DNA from: Phalacrocorax aristotelis
Taxonomy: Eukaryota; Chordata; Aves; Suliformes; Phalacrocoracidae
Length of the DNA stretch: 64,000 nt
Direction: 5' to 3'
Assembly: GCF_949628215.1 (NCBI RefSeq)
Contig: NC_134278.1
Location: 46,130,191 to 46,194,190, forward strand
The notes below the pieces were generated by a model. It saw nothing but the letters and a program-made list of their open reading frames with translations, was not told the origin of the DNA and searched no databases. Shown piece by piece: positions 38,303 through 48,800 of the stretch (positions are counted from its first letter, which is position 1; the number at the start of each line of letters is the position of its first letter). The position numbers were made by a program, and so were the translations under genes.

Positions 38303-38642
38303 AGTTCTTTCTACAACTACCTGAAAGGAGGTTGTAGTGAGATGAGTGTTGGTCTCTTCTCCCAAGTTACTAGTGGTAGAATGAGAGGAAATGGCTTCAA
38401 GCTGCATCAGGGGAGGTTTAGATTGGATATTAGGAAAAATTTCTTCACTGAGAGAGTGGTCAGACACTGGAATAGTCTGCCCAGAGATGTGGTAGAGTCA
38501 CTGTCCCTGGAGGTGTTAGAAAAGTATGTAGACGTGGCAGTTCAGGGCATGGTTTGAGGAGATATGGTAGCATTGGGTTGACGGTTGGACTTGATGATCC
38601 TAGAGGTCTTTTCCAACCTGAATGATTCTATGATTCAATGAT
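38303..38642 (+). mobile_element. CR1 LINE 3' fragment, close relative of the 31.2 kb copy
   Basis: This plus-strand fragment begins at CTACAACTACCTGAAAGG and ends with the tail TGATTCTATGATTCAATGA. It encodes only the last 70-80 residues of the CR1 ORF2 C-terminus ([34 protein letters not shown]). Over its whole length it matches the 31.2 kb element with only scattered substitutions by eye. It is 5'-truncated at a different point, so it is an independent insertion rather than a local duplication. Confidence 0.92.
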
Positions 38643-41600
38643 TATATAAAAGAGGCTATGTCCAGGAAAAGACAGAGGTAACCTTTCCAGAGAACATGTT
38701 AGATTTGCACCAGATGTGAGTATGGTATAAGTAGCTTGTTTTAGATAATTTCTCTTATGTGGCAGATTATCTCCTCTCTTGTACATTGTATCTCTCTAGA
38801 ATAACTACTTCAAATTTGAATTCACCCTCTTTAACCAATATATGACTACATTTGAAAGTATTCCCATCAGAGTGTAGAGAAGAAAATAGCAACCTCTGGA
38901 CTGGAAGAGGACAGCCAACGATTAGATAAAAATATATTTGGGATGTTTGGAATAAGGGCAAACTTCTTGACATTCAGTATCTTGGACAAAAATCTTGCAA
39001 GAATCTATTTAAAACTAGGTACTGATCCTGGATGAGCTCTTAGATTTGTTTTGTTTGTTCTACTATAAAAGACTTGTAAGAGCTAACACGTCGATGTTTA
39101 TTGGAAAATATGCTTATTGCTTTTAGAGTGACCTCAGGTAATTAATTTTTCTCAGCTGGGAATTACTGTCAGTCATTTAGTAACTTGTGTGAAGTAGGCA
39201 TATTTCAGGCAGTGCAGGATGCTGAGTATAAGCAGGTAGAGAATGATACTCAGAATCTTTTGGGAAGATGGAAGTGGAACATAGTTATTCTGGTTTTGAA
39301 GCTCATGGTCAAAGCTTGGGGAAAAATCATCTGTGAAATCACTCCTTTTCTAAAATTACTTCTCCAGTGTTGAACTGTGTTTTGAATCTCAATCAGTAAA
39401 GGCATGAATTCTGCAAATGCCTGGTACCTTTTAATCCTTTTTTGTGGTTGTGGAAAGAAATTACTTTACACAGTACAAAAGAAAACAAAACCGAAAGAGA
39501 ATAAATTAGGAAAAGAGGAGAAAAGAAAGGTTTGGGAAAGGAAAAGAGCCCTGAGCTTGCAAGTCTGAAGACCATAACTTAAGAGCAGAAATCTGAAACT
39601 TACGGAAACTTTTTTGAATCAGTTACATAAGAATGTGGGGCATCCAGAAAACCCCTAGATTTCTGAATCTATTCAGAAACCTGCCCAATAGAGCAAGTGA
39701 GAATGCTGATGACTTTTTTTATATCCATTTCAAGATGAGATCACTGAACTCTGACTTTACAAAGGCTAAGAATTATCTTTCCCTTTTTCTTGGCATGGAA
39801 ATAAAGGTGGAAAAAAGTTAACTGGTTATTTGTCTAAGGTCAACTGGTTATTGTTGTCCAAGGAAATGACTGTTATTTGTGCTGAAATATGCTATTCGTT
39901 CTACTTTTTATTAACCTTTTTCATTATCTACTTCCAAAATATTGAAACACATTCATTTCTTGCCTTCTTATGCTTCCTTTAGCATTTTGCTAAGATCTCA
40001 CTGCTAGAGGTTCTTAAAAAAATCCTGCCTACAAATTGTTTAAAATAAGTATTTACATCTTGGAATAGACATACCTAATTTCAAAGAGACTAGCTACAAC
40101 CCTGAAGCTGGTAAGGAACCAAGTGGAGGTGCACAAAGATGGGTTTTTACTCCAAATTTTACAAAATCCTACAGGTAAACTTTAGTAAAGTTATGGATGA
40201 AACCCATCTCTGAAGTTGAAGGCCTTGAAGCAGCACATATATTTAAACAGTTTACACGGCTTTCTCTAAGAGTGGTTACAGGATACTTCCCTGACATAGT
40301 ACTAAGTTTCAGAATGAGCAATGAACTGGACATCAAGTCAAATGAGAATGCAGAAACAATCTGTGGCCTGCTTAGGGTCTGTCCCCTTGGGATGTTATCA
40401 CAGAACTGGGAGAACTGCGACTTGTGCTTCTTCTATATTCCTGTTTCACCATACATGCAGTTCCATTGTATCTTTGCCCCCACATAAGCAATCTGATGGA
40501 TGAAAATTCAGGACCAAGTCATAGCTAAAGTGGTATCACATTTCCTTGTCAAGTATAATCTTCCTTGGTCTTTGTGTGTGGTGCAGTGCCTACCACTAGG
40601 AGAGGAAAGAAACTTTCTGAATGTTCCTCCTTTACTCACAACAGACTCTTTGCCTTTCCTTGGCTACCCATGCAGTCTACTGCCTATTGGGTTGTATCAG
40701 AGATAACTGCAGATAACCTGGGTTTATGCTGTTCACAAATACTCACCTAGGAGAACAACTGTAACTTTCCAAACCAATATTAAAATTTTCATGTTGTTAA
40801 TAAGACTTCCTATCCAAAATAATAACCCTGTATTAACAAACCACTGTAGCGCAGACAAACAACTATAACATCTATGCCTTTGATAGATAGTTTGGGTTGG
40901 TTTTTTGGGTTTGGTGGTTTTTTTTGTTTGGATTTTTTTTTTTTTTTGGGGGGGAGAGGAATGTAGCAACAGAACCCTCGAAATTACTGAAAATATTTCT
41001 TGGTATGTGACATTTTCATTGAGTCATAGAATTTTAATGGTATCATTGCAGAAGCTCTGCTTGGAAATTTCTATGTAAGACCAATATAAATTCAATAAAA
41101 GAACTGCTTCCACAGAATTTTTCCATAAATCCCTAACTACTCCTTAGCTGGTATTACAGAGCAGATGTTTATTAAATCTGAGTTAAACTATTAAAGGAAG
41201 ATATTTTTCCTCACATGGTATGACTTGACTTCACATGAGCCTGGTATCAAAATTCAAGAAAGTAAAGCAAAGTGACAGGTGAAAGTGTATTTAAACACAA
41301 CAATCCCATTTGATTTTTAACCCTGATTTTAAGGCTTGATGGTTATGCTGCACAATAGCTTTAAAAAAAACCCTATACTTCTTTTTTTTTTTTACTCAAT
41401 TTCTGCTGCAAATTAAAGATATTTGGTTCTTCTTCAATAAATGTGAGGCAATGAATGACCATCAGAAAAAGTCGCCTGTCTCATTCCAATGAGTAGGAAA
41501 GACTGGAAAATTATAATTATTTTAAAAAGTGGAATTTCTGACTTAAAACATAGGTGTCATATCACACAAACCTTTTGTTAGCCTTCATATTTTCTGTTTT

Positions 41601-41808
41601 ATAAAACCACCATCTGAAGCACTTCGCCTTCAATAATGGCACAGCATCCTTCTCTCCAAGACAGGCTTGGAGGGATGCCGACTCTCATCGTTCTCCCAGG
41701 CAATTAACCTTCTTCAACATTTACTGAAGGCATATGCATACCTTTCCACTAAAGAAAACCATCCATCCAAAAGTGGAAGTTTTTCTTTTGTTGTTGCTGT
41801 TGGGTTCT

Positions 41809-41850
41809 TTTATTTTTTTTTTTTTTTTTTTTTCCCCCCCCCCCCCCCCA
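41809..41850. repeat. Poly-T tract joined to poly-C tract
   Basis: A run of about 20 T (with the last bases of a TTTTATTT lead-in) is followed directly by about 15 C. On the minus strand this reads as a long all-purine G-then-A tract. Such homopurine runs are length-unstable and difficult to sequence, so the exact lengths should not be trusted. Confidence 0.9.
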
Positions 41851-41989
41851 TTGAAAAATCAGAAGGAAAAAGAAAGAAATCCCTCACGGCTGATGTAGCA
41901 CACAGAGTACAAAAGTTTACAAAATTGCAGCATGCAAAAGTGCACAAAAGTGCCACTGTTGGCCCCGCACAGCCCTCTATGGGAGAGTG

Positions 41990-42425
41990 CCTTCCCTCTC
42001 CCCCCGACCCACCCACCCCCGGGGCACCCCGGCACCCCGCTCTCCCGGCAACCCAGCACCCCAACACCCGGCTCCCCCAGGGCACCCTGCCGCCCCACTC
42101 CCCTGGCACCCTGCTCCCCCGGCATCCCACCACCCTGCTCTCCCGGGGCACCCCAACACCCCGCTCCTCCGGCATCCTAGCACCCCAGCGCCCAGCTCCT
42201 CACCACCCCGCTCCCCCGGGGCACCCACCACCCCGCTACCTCGGCATCCCACCACCCCGCTCCCCCGGGGCACCCCAACACCCCGCTCCTCCGGCATCCT
42301 AGCACCCCAACGGCCGGCTCCCCACCACCCCGCTCCCCCGGCACCACAGCATCCCGCTCTCCCGCACCCCACCACCCCGCTCCCCCGGGGCACCCAGCCT
42401 CCCCGCTCCCCCGGCCCCCCGCTGC
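41990..42425. repeat. C/G-rich minisatellite with a 122-bp higher-order period
   Basis: The region consists of imperfect tandem units of about 15-16 bp with the core CACCCCGCTCCCCCGG. A longer block starting at 42145 recurs almost unchanged at 42267, so there is a 122-bp higher-order repeat. All frames are open on both strands because of composition (proline-rich on plus, glycine-rich on minus); these are not genes. The minus strand has many runs of three to five G and could form G-quadruplexes. It lies within the presumed first intron, directly next to the CpG island. Confidence 0.9.
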
Positions 42426-42700
42426 CCGGAGCCCCCGCGCAGGTGTCCCGCTGCCCCGGCTCCCCGCCGCCCGAAAGCTGCCCCCCTTCCCGGAGGGAGC
42501 AGCCGGCCGGAGCGCGGCGGGGGGTGAGCGGTGCCTCCCCCGGGCCCCGCACAAGCGCTCACCTGTAGCCGCGCTCTGCGCCCGCCCGCTCCGGAGCCCG
42601 GGGCTGCCCCTTTGGCCAGCAGCCTTCGGCCGGACGCGGGGGACCGGCGCGTTGCACCCGCCACGCAGCCCGCGGCTGTGCCCGTCTCCTAGCGCTTACA
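42420..42700 (-). promoter_or_regulatory. CpG island: probable MCHR2 promoter and noncoding first exon
   Basis: This is the only very GC-rich, CpG-dense unique block in an AT-rich window. On the minus strand it contains a near-consensus donor, CTACAG/GTGAGC, with the exon ending at 42563. It lies 6.6 kb upstream of a good acceptor at 35941 that precedes the MCHR2 start codon. An AT-rich stretch with TATATTT-like motifs at about 42709-42731 sits upstream of the CpG block, where a start site near 42690 would expect it. I infer that transcription of MCHR2 starts here. A bidirectional or unrelated lncRNA promoter is the main alternative. Confidence 0.5.
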
Positions 42701-42789
42701 CAAATGTGAAATATAGAAAAAAATATAGAAAAAAACCCATCACGATGTAACCCTGGGGAAAACGAACAAACCCCCACTCTGTGAAAGAA

Positions 42790-45700
42790 GTTTAAAGATC
42801 ATAGGAAAACAAGATACCTCTTTTACAGCCTACTCCAAGTTCCAGAGTACTTACATCTTCACAGTTTTAAACCTCCCTGACATTTCAGGGAATCCTTACG
42901 AAACAGGAAAAAGGAACAGAGAGAAATGGCCATATCTGCATAACGTCACCATAACTGTCAAAAACCCTGGCAGTTGCTGAACTATACTAAAGCAGAGGTG
43001 GCCGGACAGCTCTGGTCCAGACTTTTCAGATTACAACATCTGGTTCTTGTTTTGATATGCAAAGGTAGTGACTTAATTTTTTTTTTTTTTTAATTCCCCC
43101 TCTCATACAAGTGCGCGAATGCATGCTTTGTTTTAACTGTAGAGTTAGTCCATTTTTTTTTCTAGTAAATTTTCATGGGGTATATGCGATAAATACCTGA
43201 ATGGAAGACTCTTGAAGCCAAGACAAAACAGTACTGTAGTAGTCAGAAGTGTCTACTTCTGTAGTGGACAGAAGTAGTGACAGAAGTTTATTGTCAGAAC
43301 TGCCTTTCACACTTAATTATGGCAAAAGAATATTTCAAATTTGATGGAAATCTATTTTTGCTGAAACATTCCTGATTTCTCTCATTTCAAAGACACATCT
43401 CAGTTGACTAGATTCAGAATCATCATTACCATTTCAGCTCCTGTAGAAAAAAAAAAATCTTACCCAAAAGTTCCAAATTATCTTCAAAAACCAGACACTC
43501 CCCCTACACCCTCTCAGAGAACTGGCGCTCACATAAGAGTATAAGAAACATGAACAGATTCAGTAGCATGGACACACGACAAAGGCTGCCAGAAAAACTA
43601 TAATCAATTTAGGAAACACCACTAAATGTAAGTTTTACACTCAAAAGGAAAAGAAAGCCTCAGTGGTGTATTCCTCAGCAATATGCCCCTTTCCAGCCCT
43701 GTGCTCTGGAAGTGAGTTTCTCAGACTCCTGCCAGCTACCTTGTCCTGCCCATGACTGAGTCAGCCCAGTTGCCTTTAGCTGTCCTTGATACTCCTACCA
43801 GAGGTTTCTGCCTCCTCAGACGTGCCAACATAACTGCAGGTTTCATCCCTCCATTCCCTGGTTCCTGTCAAAAGATCAGGGTTAGAGAAGTTTGCTATTA
43901 AAATGAATCCTGTGAAACCTACAGAACCAGGTGAGAGGGGTAATTACATACCTAACACTTGCAGATCTGTGAGAAAAGTAACCTCTGGCAAAACAATAAC
44001 AAAACAAAACAAAACAAAACTCCAAACAAGCAAACAAAAAAAACCCCAAAACAACCCCAGCATTGATCAGAGGCCTCTGTGAAGAAAAGTCCAAGTAGGC
44101 CTGGGTAAATGTAGAGTCAGGCAGCCAAAAACAAGGACCGTAGTTCATATTTAGGGAGTGGAAGTGTCTGTTGCAGGATGTAGTATCTTTGGAAGGGATT
44201 ATAGGGGGAGAGATGAATGTAGGTCATTCTGGAAAATCAAACAAACACAGGCTCTCGGGTGAGACAGTGCAGGTAAGTGGCTAATACAGTCCCTAGATAT
44301 ATAAACATTAATAGCAATAGGAGGGAGAGGAGGAGAGATACTCTTTATTTGGTATGGGGTACTGTGCCCTGTTCATGTTTTTACAGCATAGCAGAAGTCA
44401 CAGAAGATCTAAAAGCAAGATGAGAATTTTAAGAATGGAAAACAGGCGTGTAGAGAAAGACGAAGGGGGGATACACATGACTGAATCTCTTTTCTTTAGA
44501 AAAAAAAAGATTAGAAGCTTTTAAGTTCATCAGGTTATGAATATCAACATAAGAAAAGTTTTAGAAGAAAAAGCTCTCCGTCCAGCAGATGGTAATACAA
44601 TTAAACTGAGAGTCTGAAAAGTGAATTAGAGAAAAACCACAGTGGAAATAAAACATCAATTTATAGCTAAGACCTGGTGGTTAGTAGCCATTTGAACAAC
44701 TCACCAAGTTGAAAGGTAGGCTCTGCAGCACTGAAGCAATTATTAAAGCAGTTCAGATGTTTTTTCTGAAATCTGCATTCTTGCTCAAATGGGGATTAAT
44801 TGCAAATAGCATGATTTGCAATATTTTACAGAAGGGCAGATGACCGCTCACAGTTTCTTTACCAGCTTTCTAATCCGAGAGAAAGCTGACGCAGTAGTTA
44901 GGTGTGGTACTTACCCCTTTGGATGCAGCTTTGAATGTAGATTCACATGCTTTGACTTTGTAGATATGGTGGCAGAATGGAAATCTTTGCACTTATGATA
45001 GTTTGCGATGCTGAGTACCTTAAAGCAAATAAGACTACAAATATGAGAATACCTACTGAGAGGTGAATTGAGGCCAGGCTACCAGAGAGTTTCCATGTCT
45101 TATTGAAAGCAATTACTGCTTTACCCTTTTCTCCAGGCATGGTGTAACTAAAGCAATTCTAAAAAAGTTTTTCCTTTCAAAAGGGAAACTTAAACCTCTA
45201 GAAAATTACTCCAAGGTGAAATTATGATGTCAGTTTGTAAATGTAGTAAACTAATCGCATACTGCGATAAAGCTCGAAACCTGGCAGCTGTGAAAGCTTT
45301 TATTTGCTTTTTATTTTATTTGCTTCTCTTAACCATTATGTGCCCATACATTGCTTAATATCTTTCTATTTTTAATCTGCAGTAGGAACAACTGACAGTT
45401 GTGTTTGATTCATACAGCTTTGACTCATATCTGTGACATGCTACAAGTTAACAAATCCTTAACTGATCTGAACTCCACACAAAACATTGTATCTGCTTTG
45501 GGACAAGTAATGGAAGAAAAACATGGGCTTGCAGGTGATCTGGGGGCTGTTTACCAGGAACAGAGCACTAAGAGGAGTAAGTGTTTTGAATTAAGATTTA
45601 ACTGGAGCAGGGACTGGTACTCTGGACACTTTGGTTACTCATTCTTTCTCTTGCTCTCCTTTTGGTACAGTGGTTTCTAATTATTTCATGAGAACTGGAA

Positions 45701-47769
45701 CAGCATGGGGACGAGATGGCAGACTAGCCAGCTCAGAGTGCCCACGTGGTTAAGCCATGCTCATCACAAACTCCCTTGGGCAGCAGAGATTAATTTATTC
45801 CAAGTCTACCAAATCCAGGAGAGTTATCCAGCATCTCTATGATCATAGAATTAATGTCATGATCATCACCTCTGCTTTCTAAGACAGGTAATTAAGCCAT
45901 AAATTATTGTGGAGGTGGCGTGGAGGGAGAAGAATGGATGGCACTAGGGATACGCTTCATGGGTGGAGGGTGCTGCCTCTCTCCCATGGGTGTTGGGAAC
46001 CTCATTCCCCCAGAGGAGCAGGTGACAAGCCCTTCTCTTTGGCATGTCTGGCTTCTGTAGTTTCTGGGTTTTGGCACAGAGGTTTCCTCATGCGGCACAT
46101 GGAAATTTTGTGTGGTAGTCTATGATGGAAGTTGTGACCTTTTTGTGCATATGTTAGCCTGAGAAATGGCTAAGAAGAAAGTTAATTTAAAAAGAAAAAG
46201 AAAAAAGAGTTTGACTTAGAATTTTTCCCCTGGCTGGAGTTCAGCTGAAGGCTTCCACTTTCTCTAAGGCTATCTATCAGTATATTGACAGAACAGCCTC
46301 ATTGTAATTTGGATTTATTGTTATAAGCTCTTCCCTCCCACCCCCCAAGTAGTTTCACTTGAAACAACTTTTCTTTGAAGGAAGAACAAGTTTCTGTGGA
46401 TAATCTTTGGTTTTGGTCCTAGTCTCTAGTTCTCTCTCACTGGTATTTTAGAACTGAAGAGCAAATGTCATGTATAATTCACAGGAGTTTAGCTTGCTTA
46501 TTTTTTGTCTCCCAAGGTGCTGAAACACTCCAGATTTTACTTCTCTGAAAACATCACACCTTTCTTGACCAGGTTTTCTTATCAGGTTAGAGAAGAGGGC
46601 TTAAACATCTGCTTTTTCTAGGTAACGACATGTGTGACACCCTGTTTCTTTGCAGACACATTTCTACACAGAAGGAGGGTCTGTTGTTTCATAGGACTAT
46701 TCAGTGCAAACCCTCAAATACCTACAGTCTGTTTTCCCATTTCCCCATGAAAAAAGACTGTTAAAAGCAGTAATACAGTTGCTCACTGTTTCCATCTACT
46801 GCTCTGAATACAACTCCCTTCTCACCTATGCAACGCAGGCAGGATGCTCCACAGGGCTACATCCAATAACTATAAGAAGTCAATACCACCAGGTGGTGCT
46901 GCTTAACATAGTTTCCCACATCTTTTTTATCCCCGAGTGAAGTAGTCTAAAGAAGTTCTACCCAATAGCTAATCTGAGCTTGCTCAGTTTTATAAAGAAG
47001 CCGTTCCCTTTGCAGAGGAGAGAGTAGGAGAGCATTTTCTCTGCCTAGGTACCTGAGAAGAATCAATACCTGAGCCAAATTGCCTGATACGTGAGCATTT
47101 TTGAAAGATGGAAAGTACACGTGCATTATAACCACCACTATCCCAGACAAAGTAAATACATTTCACTACTACTTCTGCCAAGCCAAGCCAAGCCACCATG
47201 CAGTGTCCAGCCATTACCTTCTCTTGGAGAGAGAGTGATGGATAACAAAGAGTTTGAATACTGAGTTTGGAGAAAAGGATAATAAAATAAAATATTTGTT
47301 AATAAGTTTTCCCTATCCAGATAACAGTGTTCCAGGTACATATGATTTAAAGGGAAAACTGGAGGAATTGGAATAAAGGGAATAGTTGCCACCTCTAGGG
47401 AAAGCACAGATTGTACTTTCATGACTCTGCATTCTTGCGTGATTCCTTTAGCTATTCCTACTGCTCCAATGTGCCTGAGAGTGAAAAAGCAATATAATCC
47501 TGGTGTTTTTTATTGACCATGTATAATCATATATGTGTTCCTTTTCTGGGTTAAGTATAGGTGGCCCATCCACCTTGGTAAAGACCACTGATAATTGTCT
47601 TTTTGGCAGGAATGGTGACACATCATGATACCAAGTCCCAATTCGTCCCTACTTACTCTCGCTCTCATTACCCAAGCTTTTGTCGCCCTCAGCAGCTCCC
47701 ACCTTATATAGATAGAGAGGAAAGGTCAGTTTATTTTTAAATCATCATATAACACATTTACAATCAAAC
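42790..47769. other. Intergenic upstream of MCHR2, no recognised gene
   Basis: This is unique AT-rich sequence. An imperfect hairpin lies at about 43247-43273 and an (AAAAC)n tract at 44.0 kb. A CCAAG pentamer run lies at about 47179-47198. The 93-codon plus-strand frame at 45399-45680 is not recognised and is probably chance. Confidence 0.65.
43994..44060. repeat. (AAAAC)n low-complexity tract
   Basis: AACAAAACAAAACAAAACAAAA is followed by looser A/C-rich sequence. It lies in the upstream intergenic region. No element joined to it was recognised, so it may be an old poly(A)-derived tail. Confidence 0.85.
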
Positions 47770-48800
47770 ATTAAGATCTGAGAATGGTTCTTTACTAGCA
47801 AACATACGTGTAATGTCCACTGAAGAGAATAGTGCTCAATTTGATAACTGGTGAGCTAACATTTCCTTCCCGGAACTAGAGAGTCTGAGTTCTTGCAATT
47901 ATTTGTAGTTGCCCTGATACCATTTTCCACCTATGCCTAGCAGAAATCCCATAAATTTAATTATATTATCATTAGTCACTTCCTGCACTTGATCTTTTAG
48001 GTGTTGGTATTTCTTAACCTTTCAACTGCTGCATCTGCCAAAGATGTTAATTCACTTTCATACCTAACTGTGATGTCGACAACCAGGGATTTGTCTTCTT
48101 TAGCAAATACTGAGTCAGGTTTATAAAGTTCGTTCTGTTCATCTCTCAGCAGTGGCTCTTGGAATACTACCCAGTCCTTTTTCGCACCCTCAGCCAACAA
48201 TTCATAGAAGTGATTGTGCCTTTTAATCCTGGCATCCCATACTGCTGGGAAATATCCAACAATATGTGCACAGGACTCATTCTCCACTTGACAATGTTGA
48301 CAAGATTTAATTTGACTTTCTTGTCTATCCCTTGCTAGAAGTTCTCTCATCGGGTAGATGTTGGCTCTCAACTGTAATGCGGTGATGAGCTTTCTGTGGG
48401 GAATGCCCCTATAAAACTCTAACCAGTCATTACTGATCTTATCCTCTTGAAGCTGGAAATGCCACAGACCTGGGAAACCACCTTGGTCCAGATTTCAAAG
48501 TCATGTTTCCTCCAGTTACAAGGCCTTGGAAAGATGGCTGTTGCAGCAGGTATCTGCCATTCTGAGAATGGTTCCTCACTGCTGGGCTCCTCAGATATCA
48601 CCATTACTGTTCTCAGGTCCCACATAGGTGGACCTTTTCCCTTATCCCCTCCTGCTGCAACCCATAGTTTTTCAAATTCTTTCTCAAGTCCCTTTTCTTG
48701 AGCCACCACTCATACTATCTCGTCTGAAGACTGTGCAACTCTGTGTAGCCTTTGGACCTTTGCAATGGGAATCATCCATAATAAATCTCAGGTTTACTCC
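47770..48800 (-). mobile_element. Decayed R2-type LINE: thumb region, CCHC motif, restriction-like endonuclease and C-terminus
   Basis: On the minus strand three adjacent frames read as the C-terminal part of an R2-clade retrotransposon protein. First comes VAQEKGLEKEFEKLW up to about FPRPCNWRKHDFE. Then, after a frameshift near 48430, NDWLEFYRGIPHRK and LQLRANIYPMRE. Next is a zinc-knuckle-like CQHC...H motif whose last Cys is replaced by Phe, an RIKRHN motif, and the endonuclease core KPDSVF...LVVDITVRYE (PD..D type). After another frameshift near 48010 comes a GFLLGIGGKWYQGNY segment and an SVDITRMF end, which match the usual R2 C-terminal block. The 5' part (RT palm, N-terminal fingers) is absent. 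R2 normally inserts in 28S rDNA, but no 28S sequence is visible here. The protein cannot be made. An R2-like but distinct RLE clade is the alternative. Confidence 0.75.

Larger units (their letters stand above)
35941..42562 (-). other. Presumed 5' UTR intron of MCHR2
   Basis: This interval lies between the CpG-island donor and the acceptor before the start codon. It contains a partial ERVL-type LTR (36.1-36.5 kb), two CR1 pieces (36.83 and 38.31 kb), the T/C homopolymer junction and the minisatellite. The remainder (38.65-41.8 kb) is AT-rich with no recognisable coding sequence. A G/T-rich low-complexity run lies at 40898-40957. Confidence 0.45.

Noticed and set aside
41977..42568. Long open frames on both strands (about 190 codons, proline-rich on plus, glycine/arginine-rich on minus)
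   Set aside because: They follow the period of the C/G-rich minisatellite, are open in several frames at once and show no domain. Composition, not selection, explains them.
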